Part shown: in pieces, positions 27,491-39,399 of the stretch
How positions within the stretch are numbered: position 1 is the first letter of the stretch
How the letters are laid out: the number at the start of each line of letters is the position of its first letter
Source of the DNA: Megamerina dolium
Lineage: Eukaryota; Arthropoda; Insecta; Diptera; Megamerinidae
Reading direction: 5' to 3'
Assembly (NCBI GenBank): GCA_963854835.1
Contig: OY978526.1
Coordinates: 32,397,001 to 32,461,000 of the forward strand
DNA length: 64,000 nt
Position numbers and translations under genes: made by a program
The notes under the pieces: model-generated
What the model was told of the DNA's origin: nothing
What the model saw: the letters and a program-made list of their open reading frames with translations, nothing else
Databases searched by the model: none

Positions 27491-30400
27491 TTATGTCGTA
27501 TAATTTTGTCTATTTAACCAATTGCTAACTTGTTCTTTGTTTTCATTTAACCACTGTACATTATACTTTACAGTTTCAATGGCCTGTTTACGTGCAGCCG
27601 TGCCAGCACCTGCTTCAGGATATTTTTCAAAGAATGCCTGCATTTCTTCCAGTTTCGTTTGAGATGTAAAACGTGTAGTAATTGATGGAATCAAACGTCC
27701 TAAGTAACGTTCATTGATACCAAAACGATCTACCAATTGCGGCCAATATTCTCTTACATGATCCCAAACCAGAGGCTGGCCAATACGATTTTGTGAAATA
27801 TACTGTAGACAAGTAAAATAGTCCTGACCACGTACGTTGCTTTCGTTCCACGCCAAGTTCATATATCTGAAAGTTAAATAAATTACCATGAAAATGCACG
27901 AGTATGAGAATATATATTAGTAAAATAAACTGTACCGCTGCAAAATCCATGGCTCTTTTACAGCCGCCAGAGCTTCCATTAGTTTAACTTTCTCTTGAGC
28001 ATCCTCTTCGCCTACAAACAGTTCCCACACTTGTTTCCATTGTTGTTCAGTACCCACCACTTGCATGCCATAATAATACACCGTCGATCGGATGTCGGGA
28101 CTAGGACGTTCGGATGGATTCTGAAGCCAAGCAGTGAAGCGAGATGCAGCTTCTTGAAGGGCTGGCTCATATCCAAAACCGCAAGCAGATCTCAAAATAG
28201 TAACACGTAGTAAACTATGGAAAAACTCTACAGTTTAGTAGGAGAAATAAATTAATATTCCATTTACCTACTTTTGCGAGTGATCACTGCCTACGTTCCA
28301 TGTTACCGTATCATACGTTTTGCGTAATATACTACGTGCATATTGAACAAAATCGCTGTATAATTCTGTATAGTACAGTAAATTCTTGATGGAATTCAAG
28401 TGGGAAATGGCCACGCTCCATGGTACATAGTCCAATTCCTTCTCGAGATAAATTGTCATATCTAAGGCAGTGCTATAGTTTAGTTGGGCTGAATCGGCCA
28501 ATGCAAATACATCACTTAGTAAGTGGGCACGATCAGAAATACTAAATAAATCTTTGTTTTCCTTCAAAGCATTTATAAGCTGTTGCCAAATATCAGCAGG
28601 ATAATTGACACGATAATATCCGACTTGGTTTTTATTGAATTTAATCCAATCTACCTCATTGGGTACACTAATAGTGACTAAAAGTGAAAATCATGAAAAT
28701 ATACGTGTGATCTGAAACTAACACATACATACTTTCTTTGTCGTTGTAATTGAAAATTGTACGTTGCACTTCCTGATCCGCACTAGTAAAATATGTAATT
28801 GGAATGGACCAGTGGTAGCTGCAAAAGATGAAATTTCACTTAAAACGACATTCTGCTATATAACACACTTATACATACTTGTATTGCGAATCATTAACTG
28901 TCAGATTGTAGTCTTTTGGATTCGAGAAAAATCGCTTCTGAACTAATTTGAAAGAAGTGCCATTGTCATTTCTGGATATTTCTATTACTGGTAATCCCAT
29001 TTGTTCAGTCCATGTTTGCATTATTAATCTGAAAATACTCTTATAGCATTTGAATAATCTGTATTCATGAGTCTCACGCACTTAACATCGAAATCAAATC
29101 CTAACGCTTCGACTTCTGAGAGAAAATCTTCCGTTTCGGCATTTTTGTAAACAAATTTATTTAAATAACTAGTAGTGGCATGCCGAAATTTCTCTTCACC
29201 AACTAAATCTTCAAGCATACGTACGATGGACGCTCCCTTCGAATATGTGATACTATCGAAAAGTTCAGTTATTTGATTCGGACTCTCAACAGTCTGTACA
29301 ATAGGATGCGAAGCCAAAGTAGCATCAAGCTTCATCACACCATGTAGATCATCAATCAAGAATTGGTCCAGCTTGATTAAAGAAACAAATGCCATAGGTG
29401 AGGCATATATATAATGAAATGAGAAATCTCTGATATATACCATTTTCCATTCGGGATGCACCTCGTTTACTCCTTTATATTCAATGTAACTGGCAAAGCC
29501 CTCATTCAGCCACAAGTCATTCCACCAGTTCATCGTAACTAGAAAATTCAACAATAGTACTTAAATTATATAAATCAATTAGGTATACGAAAGAAAAATA
29601 CCCAAATTTCCGAACCACATGTGTGCCAATTCATGCGCTACAACGGTGGCTACTCGTTGCTTGTTAGCACTAGAACTGATATCTTTATCATATAGCAAAG
29701 CGGTCTCGCGAAAAGTTACTAGTCCCCAGTGTTCCATTGCGCCAGAAACGAAATCAGGTATCGCAGCCATATCGAGCTTTGGCAATGGATATTGCACATT
29801 GAAGTATTTGATGTAAAATTCAGTAATGCCAACACCCGTGTCCAGCGCATACGCCACCTTGCTGACTTGTGCTGCTGTTGAAAACACTCGCATTTCAAAG
29901 TCTTTAGCTCCTTCTAGCACTCCTCTAACCATTTTCGATTTGTTTGCGAAATCGGACACAATGAAGCACGCCAAATAAGTACTCATTGGTCGACTTTCAG
30001 CAAAAGTCACTTCAGTAAAATTGCCTTGGACAGTCTCGCTCTACAAAATAAATACATTTAATAGGTACTTTTGCATTTAATATCATATTGGAATAGGCAC
30101 TAGGCACTCACTTCAACGTTCATGTTCGACAAAGCATGATACCCATCACCCGAAGGACGCACCACAGTTATAGAGAACATCGCTTTCATGGCAGGCTCAT
30201 CGAAACAGGGGAATGCTTGACGTGCATATGTAGGTTCAAATTTTGATGTGGCGATCCATCTAAAAAAAAATAATAAACAATTAAAATAGATAAATGAAAT
30301 GATCAACGCAAATACACAGTTTACACTTATTGTACATAGGAAATTAAATCTTACTACCTCCGCACATTTCGTTCTTTATCAAAGTAGGAACTCTGGTAAA

Positions 30401-31190
30401 ATCCAACAATGCGATCGGTGAGAGATCCATTAAACGCCAACCTTAGAGAGTAATTACCGGTCTCTAAGGGCTGCGCGAACTCCGTAATCCAATATTCATA
30501 TTCGGGATGTGCAAATGTCAATGCAGGTTCAATTTTACCAAGTGAACCACCAGTTTCATTGAGTCGTAGAACCTCTTGTGTGGAAACATTCAAGAGCTTC
30601 GCATGCACTGGTATGAATGAAATCGGCTTCAGTATTTCCAATCTAATTGTCACTTCACCGGCAAAAGTTTTATTTTGTAAATCGGGTTGTAAGCGTAAAA
30701 GATATTTGTGTGGCAAAAGTTCCCGTGGCAAACGAAATGACACTTGTTGCAATACCTTCGACGACGCCATTATCTCCGCAAGAATGTGATGTTGTTCGGT
30801 ATGTTTTCTTTGGTCAGACGTTGGATCAGGTGTAGATGATGGGTAATTGAATCGCAAAATTCTCTTTGTTGACGATAATTTTTGTTCTTCAGCAGGAATC
30901 GCGTAAGCAATGTTCCCATTCGCATCGGTTAGATTTAGGCTATTAATATCTGTTGCAACTACTCTTGTTCCCTTTTCAGCGATACTTCTGCCAACATACA
31001 CCAACGCACCAAGTAGAAAAGAACATAGCACAAAAAGGAATAAACAGAATCCAACTAATGTAAGCAGCGCATTACTCGGCTTCTGATTGAAATGATGGCG
31101 GTGTGTGTCTTTGATACGGTTCTCGTCTGTGGATAGACTTGAGCGCGGGCGGGCGGGATGCGTTCGTACATGTGCTTTTGGCGGATGCAT
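27491..31190 (-). CDS. Aminopeptidase N-like M1 metallopeptidase (gene 1)
   Basis: Ten exons join in frame: 31190-30358, 30259-30112, 30040-29602, 29538-29441, 29371-29082, 29028-28879, 28818-28733, 28677-28272, 28214-27936, 27866-27491. They total 3105 nt (1034 aa) and all introns read GT-AG on the coding strand. Residues 41-66 form one hydrophobic segment with no cleavage-like end, predicting a type II membrane anchor with the enzyme outside. Domains in order: M1 N-terminal beta domain; catalytic domain with GAMEH (427-431), the zinc site HELAH (463-467), the third zinc ligand E486 18 residues later (WLNEGF) and the ITYSKG tyrosine (Y549); then an ERAP1-C-like helical domain. It should remove N-terminal amino acids from peptides. 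No C-terminal GPI signal is seen. The GAMEN exopeptidase motif has His in place of Asn. One 69-bp intron (29372-29440) has no stop and could be retained. Confidence 0.93.
30260..30357 (-). other. Aminopeptidase 1 intron 1: shared acceptor
   Basis: This 98-bp intron ends in a strong polypyrimidine-AG acceptor at 30260. The exon after it begins A-TGG-ATC (W-I-A-T-S-K). That join requires a phase-2 donor, which exon 1 (ending at 30358) supplies, and so does the upstream exon ending at 33823. Confidence 0.7.
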
Positions 31191-33822
31191 TTTTTAAATT
31201 CACTTTTTCTTCTCATTAAATTCGAATTTTTATTATCACTTAATTAAAATCTATTAATGTGAAATATGTATATACGAAAAATAAGCAAACCTTAAAAGAA
31301 CATGCTATAGATGTGCTGTGTTCTAAGAAGAAACACATTTAAAGCAATAACAAGTATTATGAAAATAACTATAAACAAATTTATAGCTGCATTATCGAAC
31401 AAAATAACAAAACCGGTGATTAGAACATAAACAATAAATAGGTACAGATGTAATTTAGTCGTATAGCACTGAATGTCGTTTCAAAAACTTTCTAAAACCG
31501 GTCCAGCTTTATATACCTGCTCGTAGTATATCATAAATTGACAATCATGCTTTTTTCTCCCTTTTTCAATGGTCATGAAACCGGTTACCGAATCACTTTT
31601 GCATGCATAAGACGAGCAAGAAGTTGTAATGAATTGCACTGTTGATGTCAAGTCAAAACAATTTCATAGTGTATTGTCTCCAAATTACGTACCTAAAGAC
31701 CGGTTACATTTAGATTGCTTATTCAAAATCTACAGCAGGGAAATCGAGTCATTAATTTGCATAAAAACTTAGAATCTAGTTTAATTTAATTAAAATCTTG
31801 TTTGCAAGTCACTTATACTAGTATATCAAGATGATCTTGAATCAGGTTAAAGATCGGAGTGACTTATATGATTACTCACAGTGTATTTTTATGATCTTTA
31901 CATTATATTGTTCAGAAATTGAGACCGAGAAATTCCTTTCAAATCTAATTAAAGTAAATTGCTAGCTAAACAAACATACACATATAGCTGTGGAAATTAC
32001 AGTTTGCCAAATAGTATAAACTCTTCTTACATTGCAAATAAATGAAATGCACATGATTTCTTGGAATTGCTTCATTGTGTTTTTTTTTAAATCATAATGA
32101 TTTGTATATAGGTAATTCAAATATATTTCAAATTGTGGTCAAATTTTTTGGAATAAAGGGTGAACCATCTGTCTGGTTTTTTTTCCGTATACAAAGTATA
32201 TTGTCATGATAATTAGCCGTGTTTTATTCAACAACTGGCTATCTTTGTGTCAATAAAACGACATAGACTCTAAGCAGAGTTGATTTGATTTTTATTTTAT
32301 TTATAAATTTAAAAAAAATGCTGATTATTTAATTGATTGCAATATTATTTTCCTTTTGTTCGACAAATAACATATCTGTACAGTAGACGGTATGCTCAAA
32401 TATTTAGCGTCTATAATTATACACGCTAAAATTAGCACCTTTGGTGTTGTTTAGCTATATAACTACGAGTATTGAATAAAATACAGCTATTAACATCATA
32501 AGCAATTGTCGTGTTTAAGCTTTTCCGAAAATCGTAATCTTTTAATTCTTTTAATTCGAATACAAAGTCAATTGACTTATTATCGAAAATTCATAATGAG
32601 TGTATGACTCATGTTTGCAATGATGTGACAATAATATTAAAACGTACTTCCAATAGAAAATTTATAAACTGAATTTTGGCATGAATTTGAGGAATTGGTT
32701 CCTTACTATGTGTCACACAACCCGTCGTACAAAGAATTTTTAGCACGCTAAGTTCAATAATCGCGTAATTAGCCGTCGTGATAAGGTCGCTTAACCTTTG
32801 ACAAGCTGTGAATTAACACCAATAGAGGTTTTTAGATTGTAGCGTCGTTATATGTCCGTTAGATGGATTACATATAAAGAAAAGAGCCAGATGACCCACC
32901 CTATAGTATTATGAAATGTGACGCAGGCAGAAAAGTGCGTTAGGATATATTCGTGCATATTTATGTATCTGTGTCAGTTGTAAAACTTAAATCAGTAACT
33001 CTCTCAGATACCCATACAAAAGTTTCACTCATACGTGTACGGGTACTTTCGCCACTTCTTTTTCATTTTAACTTTTTGTTTTTTCTTTATCTTTTGGTAT
33101 TTGTATTGCCGAAATTGGACAATTTATTGAATATTGGTGCGCTCACACGTACTTCAGGTGACACATGAAATAGTAGTAAATTGAATCAGGTACTTAGATA
33201 TGTACAATTTATCGCATTTTTCACATTCTCTCTGTATCACTCTGCGGTTGTATTGTATTTTTATTTCCTTGTTCACTATTTTGCGTTGTGTGTAATTATG
33301 TATATTGATTTATGTGCACTTATTTACATATGTTTTGTGATTAGTGTATCTGATCGCGATAGCCAACCAACTCAACTCGTCTACTACAAAACAAAATTCA
33401 AACTGATTTGCGGAGAAGTCTTTGGTTCACACAGAAGTCGCTCACCGTAAGCCTAACCTCTTCATTTGCGAAGCTTGATGGTTGACTGAGTTGAGCACCA
33501 CTTTCAAATAAGCATGCACGTACGCTCGTACTTATGGAAAAGATCAGCTCAACATCTAAATATATGTGATACTTGTTTATATGTAGTATTTATTAAGCGA
33601 GAAGAGAACTTAAAAACTCACTCACTTCTCTAAATGCATTGAATCTGTTGTTTGTATTTTACCGATAAAAAAAGAGCAAATATATGAATGAAATCAAAAG
33701 TTAAAGCGTCTCATTACCAAGTCAACAGCAAAAGATTTTGATCAATATCTTACAACTATATATATATGTATATAATAGATACTATTTAATTTCTACTCTA
33801 TTTACATATGAATATAACCCAC
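31191..33822. other. 5-prime flank of aminopeptidase 1 / intron of the alternative transcript
   Basis: No catalytic aminopeptidase exons are found on the minus strand here, although the exons at 33823-36719 would need them if they formed an independent gene. It probably contains the promoter of the 31190 start. I see no confident core promoter motif. Confidence 0.5.
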
Positions 33823-36719
33823 CTTCTGTTGCCACTCTCATCATCATCATCATATAAACTGAAATATAGACCGGACCAACCATCCATAGTGCAGTGAAAG
33901 CTTATCGATACTGTGTACACTGTTGCACGAAATAGTAATTCTTCCAATTCAATAAAAAGTAATTCTCGCCGTGCACTCAAATAAAATTTTCTGATGCGTA
34001 TACGAATTCGGGCAAACATATTTAGAATACTAATACCATCGATAGCCAATTCTTTGGCATGTAGCACAATTAAATTTGTATCCTTGACAACATCAATTTG
34101 AATTGAGACAGTACCTTCACAAGTTTTCGTTTCCAAATCTGGCTGCCAGTAGATACGATATTTAGTAGGACGTATATCAGTCGGTAATCGATATTCAATC
34201 TATGAAAGGATAAGATAGAATAGTTTCATTTACGAACAAAGTTCCAATTTGATTATCAGATTGAAAATGAACACTATTTTCCCTATAGTAATTGTTGGTT
34301 TACACTTTTTTTACAAATTTGTAGTGCTATTCAGCCACTCAATATCAGACATTTTTGTACGAGAAATATGTCTACCCAGTATATGCTAAATTTAAGATCG
34401 ATCCGCTGTTTTTAAAGTAGTCTATATTTTGAAAATAACTGAATAGCGCAATGGATGCCATGGAATTTGATTGAAAAATATTGGTCTTATAACCAAATAA
34501 TTGCTCGGAACCATTGTAATATCATTTTTTCTGAACGTTGTCACAAAGCTCTCTCAGGAGCATCTTAATAAACAAATTGTTACCAATTACCAATTGCTTA
34601 TCGACAGGTGCGCACCGTTTGAAAGAAAAACTATTTTTGCTATTAAATTTGTCACTAAACATGCTAGATTCGGCCTAAATCGATTTTCGGTTATAATGGC
34701 CACATATGTAAGTAAGTAAGTAAACAATTGAGCTTGTCACCCACGACCATTATTACTACAAAATAATATTTAAAAATCTGTTTTGGTTCCACAGAGAAAC
34801 TTTCTTCTTGACGATGTTTTTAATGACACAAAACATTCGAATTTTCGATCGTCTTGTATCTGTCAAATTGCTTTTACTGAAAAAAACCAATTTCATATTT
34901 ATCGCATTTTCAAAATAAAATTGGAAAATAAAAACAAAATTAAATCAACAAATCACATAAAACAGTTGATGACTTTACACCAAGCTCGTTAGTTCATTAG
35001 TCCGTTACTTTGAAGTTTTTTGTGAGCATTTTGTTTTTGTAAAATTACCGAATTATCCAAAAATACACGTAAAGGACTACTAAATAGCGAGCTTGGTGTG
35101 AAGTCAGCTAGTATAACATTTCACTACATGAAAAATATCGTACGTTTTTGTATAAAGCCCACATATTTTTTTTTCGTCTGCCATAGCTCAGTGGTTAGTA
35201 CGTTGACATTCTGAGCTGTAGGTCGTGAGCTCAATCCCCGGCTGAAGCACAATTTTAATATTGAAAGATTTTTTTTTTAACAGATCCCACTTATCGGCAA
35301 GCAATTGGCAATTCTTTCGGGAGTAATAATTTGCATTGAAAAATCTTCTAAAAGAGTTATGTGACAATGTTCAGAAAACGTGATGCCACAAGAGTTTTGC
35401 TGTTTGGAACCGGCTAATATAAGTAGGTCCCTTCTAATACTGTCCAAAATTTAACACGCACAACAGTACTGGCAGAGAAGTTCTGCAAAAGGGTCATTCG
35501 GGTACTATAAGTGCAACATATTTATTATTATTATTTTTTTTTTTTACACTAAATGCTTGTAAAAAGGGAATTAATTATATTCTTATGTACAATCGATGGG
35601 CTCTCTCCGAATCTGGCACATTCATGACTCACGATTATTAATTTTCAATTGCACACAACTTCAAACGTGTAAATGTTAATGCCAAATAGCCATGGTTATA
35701 TTAATCCCCAAAGATAACTGAATTCTCTTCAATTTTCGGCACTCTTACGACATGTTCTCATAGCTGTTTTTGCATGATCTTCTTGAAACTTATCACAGAA
35801 ATAATATATTCGAAGTGGCTGAACTTACATTATCAGCGATATAAAGTCGTTATCAATACCATAAGCAGAAGTCAACCGAATTGTGCATTTAATTTAAACA
35901 TAAAATAAAAAGAAATACAATGAAAATATACACATCTGGATGGCAAAAAAAAAGCCAAGTGTCATCAAATTAAATAAATCATGAATAGTTAGGGCTGTTA
36001 CAATTTTGTGAAAATAAATTTTTTTGTTGACGCTTAGATCCTATAGACTATAGTTTTGATCTGATATTAAAAAATTGATTTCAAGAAAACCAGAATTTTG
36101 TTTTTTTTACGAGGCACTTATAGGCCCTAAAGGGCCTTCTGGCAGGATTTCTATTCCAGTTCCGTTATGCGTGTTAAATTATGGGCAATATTAGAAGGGA
36201 CCTACTTATATTAGCCGGTGCCGAACGGCGGAATCCTTGTGGCATCACATCCATGAACAAATCTGTTCGATGTTTAAGTTATGCTTCAACTTAGGATTAA
36301 ACCAGTCTGCGTTGACCCAGACGGTCAACGGAATATTACCTAATACAATAATGAAATCTTATTGTAGCATCTCGAATTTGCTATTTCATTTTTTGATCCA
36401 ATGCTAATCTACATACCTTTTCTGGATCAGGAAGATCAGGTGGTAATGTCGGAAAGTTTGGATTCTCTGTAGGTACTGTTAGCGTGGGCCATGGAAACGA
36501 ATTTGTTGGTTCCGTTGGAGATGTTGTTTCGATTGATAAAGTTGTTGAATGTGTCGAAGTCGGTGCATGGGTCGATACGAGGTCTAATTTATCAAGAGCA
36601 TCCTCTAGGTCATTTTTTAAACTCGTCTTTTGTATTGCCAAGATAACAGTTGAAACACAAAACGCCACTGTAGCTATGGCAAAAAATATTGCCAAATTTT
36701 TAGCTGTAAGACATAACAT
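33823..36719 (-). CDS. Alternative 5-prime module of aminopeptidase 1 (anchor + N-domain), or orphan gene fragment
   Basis: Two exons. The first, 36719-36417 (101 codons), encodes a short cytosolic tip, a hydrophobic anchor (about residues 9-29, IFFAIATVAFCVSTVILA), a helix (LKNDLEDALDKLDL) and a Ser/Thr/Pro-rich stalk. The second, 34199-33823, opens IEYRLPTDIRPTKY and ends FHCTMDGWSGLYFSLY...ESGNRR, the first part of the M1 N-terminal domain. The pair aligns with exons 1-2 of the 41-45 kb gene ([34 protein letters not shown]). No catalytic exons follow before gene 1 begins. The last donor is phase 2, as gene 1 exon 2 requires, and the join would read [19 protein letters not shown], giving a 983-aa enzyme. 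I therefore favour an alternative promoter; a truncated paralogue is the other explanation. Confidence 0.75.
34500..34675 (-). mobile_element. SINE body fragment, diverged
   Basis: Matches the SINE body in the same sense as the 6460-6824 copy ('ttgtcacaaagctctctcagga', 'caccgtttgaaagaaaaa'). The tRNA head is absent. It lies inside the intron between the two alternative aminopeptidase exons. Confidence 0.6.
35176..35510 (+). mobile_element. SINE copy, opposite orientation
   Basis: The tRNA-like head is at the left (CATAGCTCAGTGGTTAGTAC, then GTGAGCTCAATCCCCGG), followed by the complete body ending near 'agtactggcagagaagttctg'. It lies in the same intron as the 34.5 and 36.1 kb copies. Confidence 0.78.
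36117..36320 (-). mobile_element. SINE copy with internal deletion
   Basis: Keeps the end of the family ('taggccctaaagggccttctgg', 'gaagggacctacttatattagccgg') and a degraded head. The middle, around the 'cagctttttcatggcaag' part, is missing. Confidence 0.65.
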
Positions 36720-37290
36720 TCTTTGAAATTTCAGAATATACAAATTAAATGTTATGTTAGGGTCGACTTTGAATGAAAAACTAAACAACTAACTAACATT
36801 CAGCAAATAATATTTATGTAAAACATATAAATTCATACACACATGTATAAATAAATAATTTTGTTGCAAAAAGCAGGAACCTCTTAAGTCACTTATGAAC
36901 ATTTTTATATCGAACATTCTTCCCTTCATATTGCACGTTCGATTTTCGTACAGGTTGAACTTTAAAGCGTTGAAAAAATTTAAAAAGGAAACATTTTTGT
37001 ATAGGAAAAAAAACCATCTATAATGATGGCCAATTGATTGATTGATTCTTCAGATCATTCTGAAACTATCGAAGGTTTGAGTTGAGTTGCAATATTCATA
37101 TAACAGATTTATGCGGTTACTGTTTTTTGCCGCAGAGTTCTAGCATAATATTTATCTATATGATTATTGGTCATTTTATCGACATTTATCTCTGTACTTT
37201 GAAATTTTCTTTATTTACTGCATCAAATAACGTTTACTCTTTTATGGCTGAGCTCTAATTTGGATTGTAGTCAGTCAGTAAAATGTAGTA
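36720..37290. other. 5-prime flank of the alternative aminopeptidase exon
   Basis: AT-rich and non-coding. Presumably carries the promoter for transcripts beginning with the 36719 start. No distinct promoter motif could be assigned. Confidence 0.4.
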
Positions 37291-37559
37291 CAGTGTAATC
37301 TCGATTAGATAAAAATCGCTATAACTTGTACAAAAGGTCGGTTCCTTGAAAAAAAAAGCCCTTTAACTCGTAAAAAATACATTACATTTGATCCCCTCAA
37401 TATATCGTATTTTTTGGTCTGCCGAACAACTTTTTGAAAACTGCCGAAAACTTTTTTCATCTCGTCTTCATTTTTAACATTCTACAACTCTTAATTTGCA
37501 AAATGAAAAAAATACCTAGTGTACGTTGATCGTTTTTTAATCGTTCGTTCTGTTTTTAT

Positions 37560-38320
37560 ACCCTAACTAGTGGGTTTAACGATGTTCGTCCATCTGTCCC
37601 TCCGTCTGACTGTCACCTGGCAGGTTGCGCAAAAATTAAGCTATTTTGACGAAATTTGATATGAGTAATCGGTGTTCTAAGGGTATGGAGGGGGTTGATA
37701 CTGGGCATGATCGGTCAACTGTCGCGCTCACACCAATCATTCAAAGTGACTAACCTCGGTATTTTCAAAATCACTAACTTGCAACAACTCACTCAATATA
37801 CCATCTAGGACAACAATATTTAGCACTTAGAATTATGTTATACTGTTACAGTATGCTGCCGAAAATGGGCGACCCACTCCTACATTTTATAGTAGCTTAA
37901 ATACAAAGTGCCTCAATTTTTTTTAAATTTAAATCGTTGTAATTTCGATCATCTTCTGTCAAAATAACCATATTTGGAACTTAGATTAATATCGTATACG
38001 GAAATAAGCTGACATAAGATCAACAAGCCACGCCCACTTCTTTATGTGGCTCAGATACAGAATCCAGCCATAAATTACAAACTATTCAGTCCAGAACAGC
38101 CATATTAAACTTGTGAATTAGTATTATAAGGATAACTAGATCTACAAGAAATGAGCGAGCTACGCCAAATGTTTATGGTAGCCCCCATAGTCTAAAATGG
38201 TCATGGTAGTCTAAAATTCTTTTAACTTAAAACAGCTGTAACTTCGACAATTTTCTAGCAGGAATAGTAAGGTCATTTTTATCTTGTCAAAAACCTTCTA
38301 CAACTCGTAATTAGCAATTA
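37560..38320. repeat. Dispersed repeat, second copy
   Basis: Shares with 8985-10210 the opening 'tccatctgtccctccgtctg', 'aagctattttgacgaaatttg', 'ctaacctcggtattttcaaaatc', 'acgcccacttctt' and 'ggataactaga..tacaagaaatg'. It is preceded by 'ataccctaactagtgggt', like the TATACCCT... start of a widespread fly repeat. Confidence 0.6.
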
Positions 38321-38419
38321 ATAGCGTGTTTGAGCGTGTATTTATCGTTAACATTGCTTTTGTTTTGTTTGCTACAATTTACATTGTACGCAGATTTGTT
38401 GTCATTCTGATTGTAAAGG

Positions 38420-38722
38420 TTTCATTAGGTTTATTGTGGTTGCCCTCTCTCTGAGAGAAACACTTAGGCCAGAAGAGCCTTTTGTGATACCACTGAGCTT
38501 CTCTTTGGACAGTATTAAAAGGAATCTATTTATATTGGACTGTTCTGAACGGCAGAACCCTTGTGACATAACATTCTCATAGAGTCTTTAAAACTCAGTG
38601 CGGTGCCAACAGGATGGCACCGCTCGAAAGAAAAATATTTTCCTTATTAAAGTTCCCTTAGCCGGGGATTAAAGCCGTTTTTTATGGATTAGAAGGCCAA
38701 CACACTAAGCACTGAGCTACGA
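38420..38722 (-). mobile_element. SINE copy nested in the pogo-like element
   Basis: Carries the longer end 'ctctctgagagaa' also seen at 15.9 kb, then a shortened body and a degraded head that ends 'ctgagctacgac'. Confidence 0.65.
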
Positions 38723-39399
38723 CATCTACTGGTTGTAGAGGAAAAGGACTAATTTACAACTTCAAAACCCTGTACCGGAAAGAAATTTTCTTGTAAATGA
38801 AAATGAAACAGGTGGATAAAGCTTTGCGAATCGTTACTAAATCGATTATCAAAAATGGTGTTCATGCCTGTGGTTTCACCTAGGATACCAGTAATGTGGT
38901 AATAGCTTCTGACAAATTAATAACTATGAAAGAATGGAATACAATTCCTCAAAATCAAACCTCGCTACTACAGGTATTTTAACTGAAGAACTGAAGATCA
39001 AAATTCAGTACCAAACGTTGCCGCAGTTTCCGCCAAAACGTCGAAAGCTAGCTTTATGAACTTGCGAAATGTTTGTATTTAATCAGACGTCGATGATTGT
39101 TTTCGACGATATGTTGAAATTAGAAAACATTATGTATATCTTGTATTAAACAAAGGTCAGATAAAGTCATATAACTTACTATGTATGTATGTATTTTTTA
39201 AACATAAATAAAGTTGCATGATTTCAGAATCTGTAACTCGAATTCTTTACTTTACCTCCGGTAATTGGTAATATCTATAGCACGTATTTTTTTATTTTGC
39301 TCCCCATAACTCGTAATCTCTCTAAATTGAAAATTGCGATAACTCGTAATTTGTGTTTTGTCCCTTGGATTAAGAGTTATCGAGATTCCACTGTATATA

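Larger units (their letters stand above)
37291..39393. mobile_element. Pogo/Tigger-like DNA transposon remnant with nested repeats
   Basis: The left end CAGTGTAATCTCGATTAGAT and the right end (reverse complement CAGTGGAATCTCGATAACTC) form imperfect terminal inverted repeats of the CAGTNNAACCTCGATAACTCG type typical of pogo/Tigger elements. Both ends are flanked by TA. The repeats continue inward with 'ataactcgtaa'-like words on both sides. The interior holds a copy of the 9-10 kb dispersed repeat (about 37560-38320) and a SINE (38420-38722), so it was invaded after insertion. The remaining coding sequence around 38750-39080 is too decayed to identify. Confidence 0.65.

Noticed and set aside
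27995..28210. Plus-strand open frame opposite aminopeptidase exon 9
   Set aside because: Antisense shadow of the C-terminal domain exon.
30559..30835. Plus-strand open frames opposite aminopeptidase exon 1
   Set aside because: Antisense shadows of a well-supported minus-strand exon; no domains.
37291..39393. Fold-back host regulatory structure
   Set aside because: The inverted ends match the pogo/Tigger end pattern and are flanked by TA, so a transposon explains them better.
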